Shown here: positions 46,155-60,659 of the stretch, one piece after another | Layout of the letters: every line of letters begins with the position of its first letter | How positions within the stretch are numbered: position 1 is the stretch's first letter | From: Orobanche coerulescens | Taxonomy: Eukaryota > Streptophyta > Magnoliopsida > Lamiales > Orobanchaceae | Assembly: GCA_033398695.1 (NCBI GenBank) | Contig: CM065801.1 | Span: 1,612,001-1,676,000, forward strand | Direction of reading: 5' to 3' | DNA length: 64,000 nucleotides | The notes under the pieces: generated by a model | What the model saw: the letters and a program-made list of their open reading frames with translations, nothing else | Told to the model about the DNA's origin: nothing | The model's database searches: none | Program-made: the position numbers and the translations under genes

Positions 46155-47220
46155 ATTCTTACAGGCTTAATGAACTTAACGTCATAAGGCGAGCCATTCT
46201 CAAAGCTCAGGTAGTAGTACTCAGCCTCATCCTCCTCCAGATGCGGTAAAGAGGGAAGTACTTTGTGCTGCAACAATAGTCATTAAAGCATACCATTAGA
46301 TGGGCAATCACATAATGTTGAAGAGATGAGTGAAGTTAGGAGAAAATACGTTTACAAATTTATGTACCTTATCGTCGAAGAAATGAGTGAAATCACAAAA
46401 CATCTTCCTCGTAGTCCACATCAAACACCGGGGGACTTGGACAGTTTTATCTCGACTACCACACAATGCTCCCAATGCAGGAATCATCTCATACGACCAT
46501 ATTTGTAAAGCCCAAACAGGACCATAGAAGTGATAGTCCTTGTGCTCTTGTCCCTCCTTCATGGCAACGTTGCCTATGTAGTAAGATAAAACCCCAAAGG
46601 CATAAGAACCCCAAGGAAACATATCCCACTGCTCGAAATCCTCCACTAATACCCATGCCCATGTCTCGACCATCATGTCGTCACGGCATAGGATAAAGTA
46701 GTAGTATATAAGCAAATTGGCAACCTTGAGATAATCTCTTATGTCTCTACCAAAATCTCGAGCATTGAACCCCTTCCGCAGAACACTAACCTTAATGTTT
46801 TTGCCATGGAGTATTCTGTGGAAAATACCGCTTGACGGAAGGAGATGGTCGTCCCGGGATGGAAGGTAGAGTTTCCAAAATGGAGTCCCGTGATCAAGGC
46901 GAAATCACGGCCGTAAACGAATGGTCCTCCCGCAAACCTCGAACCACGACTCATCCGGGGATTTGATCACCCTCCAATTGACGAGCAATCAAGTGATGTA
47001 GGGCAAGATTTGAACTCCCATTCCTCCTAACTTTAATCAAGCGCCCCAGACCCCCTGGTCAAGCTCTCGATAGCTCGATCAAGAACAGCCGAATTGCGGC
47101 CCATACTCCTTAATGTCTCAATGATCTCTTTAAATACCGCCTCCCGTATGTAAAGATTCACTTGACGTGTAACAAAACGCAATGTAGGTCTCTTCCATAC
47201 GCAACCATCTGCAATATGGA
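46155..47220 (-). pseudogene. DUF1985-type N-terminal half of the MULE Ulp1-like gene (copy 1)
   Basis: Minus-strand exons upstream of the LARD insertion. 47220-46980 contains IREAVFKEIIETLRSMGRNSAVLDRAIESL. About 46955-46735 has VYGRDFALITGLHFG, typical of DUF1985. 46715-46368 has WAWVLVEDFEQWDMFPWGSYAFGVLSYYI and VWALQIWSYEMIPALG, then ends FFDDK before a GTACAT donor. About 46270-46155 has LPHLEEDEAEYYYLSFENGSPYDVKFIKPVR, which runs into the insertion and continues at 28891. DUF1985 fused ahead of an Ulp1 domain is the known arrangement of Kaonashi MULE proteins. A further N-terminal exon may lie near 47550-47660 but I could not fix its start. Confidence 0.75.
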
Positions 47221-47282
47221 CATACAACTCATAAGAATATGATAAAATGCTTAAGAGAACGAAAAAACAAAATTGACTTGAC

Positions 47283-47545
47283 TGCACGATCGCATGCACA
47301 CGATCGATGCCCGTCGTGTGAAGACCATCGTGTGCCACACGACGGTTCACACGACGGAAACGATCGTGTGCCTGCGATCGTGTGCAAGGCAGAGCTTTTG
47401 CACTTCTAGCACACGACGGCACACACGATCGACGACCGTCAGTAGCCATCGTGCCCACGAAAGACCATCGTACACGATGGTCTCATCTTCTTCAAGACGA
47501 TCGTGGAAGATGAACAACCGTCGTGGCACGATCGTGTGTGAATGA
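47283..47545. repeat. CGATCG-rich array near the right end of MULE copy 1
   Basis: Irregular CACACGATCGATGCC, CACACGACGG and CACGATCGTGTG words between the DUF1985 exons and the right TIR, mirroring the left array at 21060-21290. Confidence 0.8.
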
Positions 47546-48170
47546 AAATACACTAACCGTGGTGATTGACGAATTGCTCTTCGGATGGAGTGTCACTAGC
47601 GGAACTTCCGGCGTCTTGATTCTCCGTGGTAGTCGGAGGTCGACATTTTCTGGCCGGCGAAGGGTTTCACGACGGGAGACTTTTTTTGCAGAGAGGAGGA
47701 GAGTTTTTTGGAATATTGAGTTGTGGGACCTTTTTTTATTGTTGTTTCGTTTTAATAATCTTCCTTTTTCTTTTTTAGTTTTTTTTTCTCTTATTGGTAG
47801 ACTTTAAGGGTAATAAAGTCTTTTAACACATTTTGGTATCAAAAACTTATAGTTTTATGAATGGGGATATATAACTTGTTACTTTTATGTTTTGGTACTA
47901 AAAAAGAGAGATCCCTAGTATTTTTGTATTTTTCCAGCCACACGGAATCGGTTTCGGTTTGGTACCTACGCGGTTCGGTCTTGGTATTTAATTAATTTTG
48001 TATTTTTCTAGCCACACAGTTCGGTTCCAGTTCGATCTGGTTCCTACGCGGTTCGGTTCGAGTCGGTTTGGACAAAAAATACTTGCAAAATGGAACCGCG
48101 AAAAAAAAATATGCGATTCGATTCTGATTCCTGTATTTTTTTCCTTAGAATCGAAAAGTCCCAGTCTTAG

Positions 48171-48770
48171 GTATACAGGGCTCTTGCCATTGGGATAGAA
48201 CCCTACGCAAATTGACTTCATACTCTAAATCACCTTGGAAAATATAGTGTACTTTTAATTCGCAAAATATCAGTTTTATTATGAAAAAAGTATTTTGTAT
48301 GATGAACCGTGGATATACAGCCGTATACATTCTAATAAGATGCCAATTAACACCAAATTCAATAGCAGGTATTTTGCAGTGTCGGTCCTGACATTTCGTT
48401 GTCCCAAAGTCTGATAAATAGCGCTCATTTGCTTAATAGGTTAATATGCAATGAGTCGCATTTAAATTTTTTCAAGCGGAATGGTTTAATATGCATTATC
48501 TCACTAAAATTTTGTGGCGCAAAACTTCCTTAAGAGAAACACCATAAAGGAAATAGTACTTTGCCCAATTCACTGAAAGAAACAACGAAGAGTACAAAAG
48601 TCTTGGTGGACCAAAAACCAAAACGACAAATTCCTAGCATTAGAACAAGGCAAGACACTAACCATCCAATAAGCAATTCTCCTACCGTAAATCGCAATTC
48701 ATAGCAAGGCACGAGTTGTTTCAATGTTGTTTTTTTATATGCAGATAAACTAATAATCTACGCAGATAGA
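48171..48770. other. Unassigned AT-rich DNA
   Basis: Between the outer hAT-like element and the next MITE. No gene, repeat end or RNA gene seen. Confidence 0.4.
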
Positions 48771-48779
48771 TATTTTTTT

Positions 48780-49589
48780 GGGTAAATTATGTGAAACCCC
48801 CCTGTGATTTCGAAATTCTGCATGTTTGGTCCCTATATTTTAAAAATTACGTCAAACTCTCTTGTGGTTTTAAACGATGCATCATTAGTCCCTGCCGTCA
48901 AAAAATAACTGTACGTGAGTTGTACGCGCTAGACATGCGACTGGGCGTGCCCCACTCGTGCAAAATGACTTTTTTTACCCCTCGTTGACCAATTATTAAC
49001 TTTTGACCACAGGGACCAAATGTGCAGAGTTTTGAAACCAGAGGGAAGTTTCGCGTAATTTATCAATTTAGACCAGTTTAGTATAATTTAAACCAATTTA
49101 TTATTATTATTATAACTATTATTATTGATTATTTTGGGAAGAAATTAATATTTAATACATATATAATATATTATTATAAATTTTTAACAAAATATAAAAT
49201 ATTTATTTAAATATATTAGAGTTTTAAATTTTTAATTTATAAAAATTAAAATAATAAAATATATAAGTATAAAATATAAAAATAATATTAATAAATATAT
49301 TATAAAATCAGTTTTCGGGTCGGAACCGTAATGGTTCCGAACCGAAAACCGAAAAACCACGAGGGTAGTACTAGCTATTTTTAAACCACATGGATGAAAC
49401 GTGCAAAATTTTAAACCACAGGGGTATAGCATAATTTACCCTTTTTATTAACGTCCGTTTAGCTTATTTTAACGGAAGAGGCGAGTGTGCAGAATTTAAT
49501 AAAATACGAGGGTATTACTGGCTATTTTTAAACCACAAAGATGAAACGTGCAAAATTTTAAACCACATCGAGTATAGCGTAATTTACCC
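48780..49589. mobile_element. MULE-type MITE with 9-bp target duplication
   Basis: The left end GGGTAAATTATGTGAAACCC pairs with the right end, which in reverse complement reads GGGTAAATTACGCTATACTC. Flanking 9-mers TATTTTTTT (48771-48779) and TATTTTTTC (49590-49598) agree at 8 of 9. Two further copies of the same end lie inside (about 49033-49066 and 49406-49441), so the right side seems partly duplicated. Non-coding, AT-rich centre. Confidence 0.7.
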
Positions 49590-49899
49590 TATTTTTTCTA
49601 GTTTTGAGTCTTGTGTTGAGTAGTGGGGTGTACTTTTTGGGGGTTGGCACACTCATGACCTACCCTCACGACGCTTAGTATTTTTCACATGTTTATTATG
49701 TTTGTATAAGACTTGCCACATCTTGGATATAAGTTTTCATAATTTATTGATTTTATATGGTTAAAATATTATTTTCTAACGATACTTATGTTTTCCATAA
49801 TATACTAAAGATTACCCGTGTTACAATGACATGGTGACAGTGATATAATTAAATTATCGGATTACTTGCTCGAAAAAAAATATTGATTTCCAAAATTCT

Positions 49900-50140
49900 A
49901 TCGACGTCCGATGGACATGTTGTAAATGATCGCCCGAAAGTAAGCCGACAACCTGGCGTTTTTTTAAAAAATAAAATAACCGACCACCAGAAAGCAGGTC
50001 GGCGGCCTAGCGAAAACAAAAAAAATATGGCCGACCGCGGGAAAGAAGGCGAGCAGTCTGGCGTAAGAAAAAATAGTCAGAAAAAAAAGGTCTTTAGAGG
50101 TCGCCGACGTTGACCAGTCGGAAAGCAAGCCAACGGCTTG
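49900..50140. repeat. Degenerate ~60-bp tandem repeats (CCGACCNCNRGAAAGCAGG type)
   Basis: Three to four units share CGAAAG/CCAGAAAGCAGGTCGGCGG followed by a CCTGGCG or CTGGCG word and an A-rich spacer. Origin unknown. From about 50350 to 51050 there is only AT-rich DNA with no recognisable gene. Confidence 0.6.
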
Positions 50141-51095
50141 ACGTGAAAAAAAAAATGGCCAGATCTGCTAGCGCCCGATGGCATCACGAATGAAAAACTG
50201 ATTGGCCGGAGGTCCGTCGGAATATAACCAGAGTGCCGGGTGACTAACATGGAATGAAATGTTGGCATGGGGAAGACCAATTCCTGTAGTTGTGGGCCCT
50301 TCGGTGAGTGGAAAAAATCCCCGTTAAAAAAATAGTTCAAATTAAGCATAACTGTAATTTAATATTTTAAAAATATATTTAGAATTTATTGTTTCTGAAC
50401 ATTTAATATTATTATTATTAAATTAAACACACACAGAAAGAGAAGAATACAATAGTCTCTCAAAGACATAATTTTATATACATACATGTACATACAAATG
50501 TATATACTTCATCTATTCGGTTTTAATAGCATATCCGTTGGTCTATTAATATAAAAATAAATTATAACATGTTAGATATTGAATTTCTCTCTCTTATTTT
50601 AAAATTATATTTTTCACTTTTTACCAATATAAAATTAAAAATATTAATAGCAAAATCATACATTAAACTCCCTAAATAATCATGCATTAAACCCCATAAT
50701 GAATCATGCATCAACACTCCTTAAAAAATCAATATACTGACTTTAGAACTCTATAAAAAAATAAAATATCAACTTTTTTCGCATATGAATATACAAATGA
50801 CGTGATATTTGTGAAAAAAAAACAATACATGCAAAAATTTCATATCCAATAAAACGAGTTGAAAAGGTTGACAAGTACCATTACAATGATGCTCGATAGG
50901 TTCAATTTAATGTTTTAAACTCTAACAAGTACAACATTTATCCCAGAGAGCCCATTCATAGGATAGAAACATCCATACTTGCAGACGGTTGATTAAATTA
51001 ATTGGAATATATTGTAAAATACAAGCAAAAGATGATCGTCGGTCGCACACTTGGAATCTAAATACACGCTCAACCAAAATGCTCCAACTCTTTAT

Positions 51096-55813
<4,718 letters not shown>

Positions 55814-55906
55814 CTATCAACACTCCCGATTCAGGTGGCGTGTAATTTCTCAATGAATATTCCGAGAATTGTAGGGAGATCACGAAAGGCCTGATTAGGC
55901 AACTGA

Positions 55907-55937
55907 AAACCCTAGGGAGGAGAAAATGGCTAGGGTT
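55907..55937. promoter_or_regulatory. Pair of inverted telobox motifs upstream of the helicase
   Basis: AAACCCTAG at 55907-55915 and CTAGGGTT at 55930-55937, about 95-125 bp upstream of the start codon. Telo boxes (AAACCCTA) are known near start sites of plant genes for ribosome biogenesis and translation, which suits a Prp43-type helicase. Function here is inferred. Confidence 0.5.
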
Positions 55938-55957
55938 CGCAGTCGAATAAATAATAA

Positions 55958-55975
55958 GGGGGGGGGGGGGGGGGG
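55958..55975 (+). repeat. G18 homopolymer
   Basis: Eighteen consecutive G just upstream of the telobox pair. The length is prone to sequencing error. Confidence 0.85.
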
Positions 55976-56535
55976 CTTGCTTCTTGAACAGGCAGGACTT
56001 TCTGCATTTTCAATAATATAAGAGATAACCATAGCCGACCCTAATTTGGGCCACGGCCCAATTTGGAAGGCAAGGAGAAATAATATATTATGGATCGATC
56101 CTCGGAGCGGCCTTTCACGTTGGCTAATACATTTTTTAAAATATTACACTAATAACATCATTACAAAATAATTATACAAATAACAGATTATGGATATTTT
56201 AATTACCTACTATCAGTGCAAACTCCTTGTAATATACGAATATTTATACAATATAATCTCGAGATTTATTTTTAAATAAAAATATTAAGTTAAAAGAACG
56301 GACAAATATCAAATTATTATTTCTAAGAAGGCATATTTTGTAGTATGTATCGAGAGATAATATATTATATAAATCACAATAAGAATAAAATATAAGATGG
56401 TATATATAATTATATGATATTTATAATATCCGTCCGTTCTTTGTATACATCAGAAATATTTAAAAATATAATAATAGTCTTATATATATATATATAAAAG
56501 AAGACATAATCTAACCATATTGCTTAGTAAATTGT

Positions 56536-58231
56536 AATATTTGTCATGCAACTTAGTTTGTACAAATTGTAGCAAAAAAAAACAAATTTGGACCAATTTA
56601 CCTCTGACCTCCCTTATTTCCCCCTGCCTCTCCCTCTATCACTCATCCCCCCCCCCTGCCGACTTTCTCTCTCTCTCTTTCTCTCTCATTTTTACATTTT
56701 TCTCTCTCTTCTCTCTCTTTCTCATTTTTACATTTTCTCTCTCCCTCACAACCATCTCCAGCTCTCTCTCGAGCCCTTCCTCCCACCGATCGTCGGCTCT
56801 CACAACCATCCCCGTCGAACGGTCACGCCACCCATCACTGTCGTCGGCCATATTCACCATCTTCATCTCCGGCGCCGACCATCCCAGAGTTCCAGATCTC
56901 GCTGGAGTTCCAGCGCCGTCGATCTGAACCTCCCTCTCCAACGCTGCCGCCTTCCTTCTGCTCCCGCTGCTGCTGCTCCGTCGCCGAACCCTTCAGCTCC
57001 GACGCGTTCTTCTCTAATGGAAAGCCTTTCTCCATAATCTTAAATGATACTATATGGCAGTTGGTCTTGATTTTATAAAATTGCTTTATTTTGTATGTAA
57101 AAATAAAACTAAGTGCAGAATCTTCCCTACTCTCTCTTTCGATTTTATTTCTCTTTATCCAACTTTTCCACTCTAAAAAAATCATAGATCTAGCTTGAAA
57201 TAATGTTATTTGCGTATTTGTTTTTGATGATTTACAAGTTTTCATGTGATTTCTCGTGATTCGTGGTATATTTGGGGTGATTTCCGATCGATTTGTATGC
57301 ATTGGTGTTTTAGATCTAATTTTTCGCATGTTTGCATACGTGGTTACGAATTTACAGTTGTTACGATTTATTCATTTCGTACTGGGTTACCATGTTACAA
57401 TATTGTCATTTCGTATCACTATGCCTTGATTTCCTGTTAAGATTTTATCATTTCGTATCAGTACGAAGTTACGAAATTCGAATTTCATAACACATTTGTG
57501 CCGATTTGAAATTTTCGTATTGGAGATTTGGTATACATGTTACGAATTCAGAATCACATTACGTAAGAAATTGTAACTTCTTACCAAGTGCAACTAGTAC
57601 GAAGTTACGAATTAATGACTTCGTATTAGTGTAACCGTAACTATTTCCAGCTACGAATTAGTAAGGGTGTCACTGTTTATACTCTGGTATATTGGTAAGA
57701 AATTGTAACTTCTTACCAAGTGTAACTAGTACGAAGTTACGAATTAATAATTTCGTATTAGTGTAACCGTAACTATTTTCAGCTACGAATCAAGATTCTG
57801 CCTTAACAGGTCTTGGTATATTGGTAAGAAATTATAACTTCTTACCAAGTGTACCATTTAAACTTAACATGTTACTATATTGGTAACGAACGTAACGAAG
57901 CGTAACGAAAAATAAATAATAAATGATCAATTATTAATTGGGTGATGTAACGAATGTAACGAAAAATAAATATTGTATCCGCTTACTGGTACTTCGTGTA
58001 CAATATCCCAACACGGTAAATAAGATACGAAGTTACGATACAATAACACAAAAAGGTAAACAATACATGGTAACGAGACGGTACGAAATACATACGTCGT
58101 AACCCAGAAACTCAGAAAAGATAAGGAGAGAGATAAAGTGGGTTAGTTTTATTGAAAAGTAAGGGTATATTGGTCCAACCATGTCTTTTTTGGCTAGAAT
58201 TTGTACAAACTAAATCCCTTGACAAATATTG
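56536..58231. mobile_element. 1.7-kb TIR element with internal GTAAC/GTTAC repeats
   Basis: The left end AATATTTGTCATGCAACTTA and the following TAGTTTGTACAAATTGTAGC stretch pair with the right end (reverse complement AATATTTGTCAAGGGATTTA, then GTTTGTACAAATTCTAGCC) over about 65 bp. No clear target duplication. The left third has a Ser/Pro/Leu-rich CT-biased open frame (56588-57037) that looks like low complexity rather than a protein. The middle (57240-58100) is full of TACGAAGTTACGAA and GTAACTTCTTACC words. Confidence 0.65.
57560..57860 (+). repeat. ~130-bp tandem repeats built of short palindromes
   Basis: Two full units and a partial third (starting near 57566, 57693 and 57823) contain GTAAGAAATTGTAACTTCTT, then CCAAGTGTAACTAGTACGAAG, TTACGAATTAAT and TTTCGTATTAGTGTAACCG. 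Each unit holds several self-complementary pairs, e.g. AAGAAATTGTAACTTCTT and CGAAGTTACGAATTAATGACTTCG-type arms. Confidence 0.8.
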
Positions 58232-58264
58232 TCATTGACTATGGCAAAATGGCTAAAGGAGTCT

Positions 58265-58278
58265 ATTTCCTCTCTCTC

Positions 58279-58331
<53 letters not shown>

Positions 58332-58335
58332 CTTA
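58265..58335. repeat. (CT)n-(TA)n compound microsatellite
   Basis: TCTCTC run of about 40 bp directly followed by a TATATA run. Confidence 0.9.
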
Positions 58336-58339
58336 TATA

Positions 58340-59011
58340 TATCTAAAGATTCAGTCTTTTAATTTAATGTGGATGCATCAAGATTGCATAGAGTACAAGG
58401 TAGCTAATGCTGGGAATTCATTACAAACAAGATGAACGGGCTTTCATCCATGCACCCCTTCCCCTTCCCCTTTGGCCTTTAGCCGTTCCAATAACCCCAT
58501 GTATTAAATCAACAATTCCTGAGTTGGCAGTCTATAAAGATCCGTTTATCAAAACCCGCAGAGAAAACAAATTGGACATGGAACGAAGGATGTATATGTA
58601 TATATATATATAGATAGATAGAAGAGAGAGAGAGAGGGATAAATAACAAAAACTACCCTTGAGGTTTAGCATTATTAGGGAAGAGTTGTTCCTTTTTTTT
58701 TTTTTGATGAGATTCACCGGCGAACAGAGAGGGGCAACCACCCTCTGAGAGATCCCCTGTTCGCCTCATTTTTTCTCTTAATTCTCAGCTAATGAGCACG
58801 TTGGATTGATTGTGAAGAAGGGTACTATAGCCGCGACTGGTCAATCCAAGCGGGCGAGCCAGCGATGTGGTGCGAGACGATTTTTGATGTGCGTGTGTTC
58901 CGTCTGATTTTTCCGGTCGGTGTGTGCTCGATTGTTTTGATTTGTGTGTAAGGTTTTGAGAGACAGATGTAGATGAGAGAGAGAGAGAGTTTTTGAGATC
59001 AGATTTTTTTG

Positions 59012-59054
<43 letters not shown>

Positions 59055-59440
59055 GGGGGACGCGAGGAAGAGAGGTGAGGCGGCTGGAGTCAAGAGAAGA
59101 GGGTATTTATACCCGCAAAAAAATAGGGTTTTTCAATTTAGTCCTCACATTTTCCGACACTTTCAATTTAACTCCAGATAGTTTTAATTATTTCGATTTT
59201 AATCCCAGTCCTTTTTCAGTCCTTCGTATTAAGCCTCCAGGTTTCTTAGATATTATAATTTGACCCCATCAACTTTAAAACATTAATTCAGTCCTATTTT
59301 GACCAAGACATTAAAAGGTTGACTCATAAATTAATATTAATAATTAGTCCGATTTTATGCACATATTTTAATTTCAGTCATTATATCGTAATATTTTATA
59401 ATAATTAAATTATTATTATATGTAGATATTTAATTAAGTT
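58340..59440. other. Unassigned DNA with (GA)n tract
   Basis: Contains a (GA)n run at about 59010-59053 and a shorter one near 58625-58638, a T-run at 58694, and a stretch from 59120 with repeated TTTCAATTTARYYCC words typical of dispersed plant repeats. Frames here are low-complexity and I do not support a gene. Confidence 0.4.
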
Positions 59441-59479
59441 ATATGGCCACGTCATTTAAACACGTACACAATACATAGA

Positions 59480-59890
59480 CGTGGCAAAATGGGCGGGGAC
59501 GGGCCACATTCTCCACGGGCTCAACCCCGAACAGGCACGGGCTTAAATGGGCACGGGCTAAACGGGCTCGAACCCATTTGAAAATTATAATAACAAATTA
59601 AAAAAAAGTTAAGTGTAAGACATAATCAAGAGTTCAATAGAGTCTAAACCCAGCTCATTGTCTAAAACTTAGACTAGAAACATAGAAAAAAATTAAAAAA
59701 ACATAACAAGAAGAACTAAACTGTAAACTCAACAAAATAGTTGCATCGGGTCCTGATTAATTTGAAAAGAAAAAACAACTACAATAACTAATCAACTATA
59801 AACTCATCAAAATTTTCATATTTACGAAACCATAAACAAATTTACTCAAAAATACTTAGATCGCAAGTTTGTGCGTAGCACGGGTTCTGA
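59480..59890. repeat. hAT-like end fragment with GGGCACGGGCT motifs
   Basis: GTGGCAAAATGGGCGGGGAC and repeated CACGGGCT/ACGGGCTC motifs (to about 59575) resemble the subterminal part of plant hAT elements; the rest is AT-rich. No matching right end was found; the MULE copy 2 and a (TA)n tract follow. Confidence 0.4.
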
Positions 59891-59896
59891 ATGACT

Positions 59897-59897
59897 C

Positions 59898-59948
<51 letters not shown>
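59897..59948. repeat. (TA)n microsatellite at the left edge of MULE copy 2
   Basis: About 25 TA units directly next to the left TIR. The 9-bp target duplication cannot be tested because the right end is outside the window. Confidence 0.95.
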
Positions 59949-59953
<5 letters not shown>

Positions 59954-60384
59954 GTGGGAATCAATTTTTTAATACCAAAGCATAAAATTGATAAGTTCTA
60001 TAGCCCCATTCATAAAACTATAAGTTTTTGGTACCATTTTGATTGAAAAGACTAAAATGTCCTCTCTTTTTGTGTTAAAAGTTGACTTCTCTCTTTTTTT
60101 TTATATATTTATTTTAAACTATTTTTCTTCTCTTTTTTCTTTTTTACTTTCCTCCTCCGATCGATATTAATGTCGAGGAACCAAAATTTAACTACAAACA
60201 TATACATCAAAACAACACACCATTTTATTTTTGACAAAGGGTCTCTCAAAAATCTTATAGAAATCACAAGATTGTTCGAAAATAAAAGTTGACGTTGAAA
60301 TAGGACTTCATTTGTCGTGCTTCGAGTTCATAAAGAAGGTATGTATCATTATTTGAACGATGAAAAAATTCCAGATCTGTTCTT

Positions 60385-60605
60385 ACGGACACGATCGCCG
60401 CACACGATGGGAAGCCACCGTGTGCAACGATCGTGTCCAACGACCGTCGCAACGACCTTAACATCGTGCGCAACACTAACGCGTGTACACGATCGCTTAA
60501 CACGATCGTATAAAATCGTGTCGGCGATCGTGTTCATGGGACGAAACTTGCACACGATCACGCACCGCGGTAGTGTACGGCCGTGTGCATCGGCCGTGTC
60601 CAAGG
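60385..60605 (+). repeat. CGATCG-rich array upstream of the transposase (copy 2)
   Basis: Counterpart of 21060-21290 with the same order of CACGATCG, CGTGTGCAACG and GTGTACACGATCG words but many single-base differences at CAG/CTG sites. Confidence 0.85.
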
Positions 60606-60659
60606 CACTGTAATATTGTTCGCTCATTTTTCGAATAGTTATTCATCTTTTTGTAATCG

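Larger units (their letters stand above)
20630..47915 (+). mobile_element. MULE copy 1 (Kaonashi-like, Ulp1-bearing), split by nested LTR elements
   Basis: Flanked by an exact 9-bp duplication TAGTATTTT (20621-20629 and 47916-47924), the length typical of Mutator-like elements. Terminal inverted repeats of roughly 100 bp (left GTGGGAATCA..., right in reverse complement GGGATCTCTC...) share the stretch ATTCATAAAACTATAAGTTT. Without the 17-kb LTR nest (28897-46154) the element is about 10 kb. It holds a MuDR-type transposase gene (+), a small two-exon gene (-), and a DUF1985/Ulp1 protease gene (-). Mutator elements carrying Ulp1-like genes are known as Kaonashi-type MULEs. ACGATCGT-rich arrays fill much of the non-coding space. 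Copy 2 begins at 59954. Confidence 0.92.
18797..48170. mobile_element. Outermost hAT-like element, split by a 1.2-kb insert and a 27-kb MULE
   Basis: The left end CTAGGGCTGGGA (18797-18808) pairs with a right end whose reverse complement is CTAAGACTGGGA (48159-48170), a match at 10 of 12. GTATAC abuts both ends (18791-18796 and 48171-48176); allowing one mismatch each side, this is 6 of the 8 bases expected for a hAT duplication. Both halves carry GGTTCGGTTCGG/GAACCGC subterminal repeats on opposite strands, as expected of the two ends of one element. Removing the MULE leaves about 2.1 kb, of which 1.2 kb is a further insert. No transposase remains. Confidence 0.65.
55814..56535. other. Helicase upstream region
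   Basis: Holds the 5' UTR and promoter side of the minus-strand helicase gene, two telobox motifs, a G18 run, then AT-rich DNA with several short inverted tracts from 56100. No gene seen. Confidence 0.5.

Noticed and set aside
56588..57037. 149-codon Ser/Pro/Leu-rich protein
   Set aside because: CT-rich low complexity inside a TIR element, with overlapping open frames on both strands. No domain recognised.
56527..58240. 9-bp target duplication for the 1.7-kb TIR element
   Set aside because: The flanks GTAAATTGT and GTCATTGAC do not match well enough at any offset I tried.
58785..59093. Minus-strand Ser-rich protein
   Set aside because: Its Ser-Leu repeat is the translation of a (GA)n microsatellite; no splice sites or homology support a gene.
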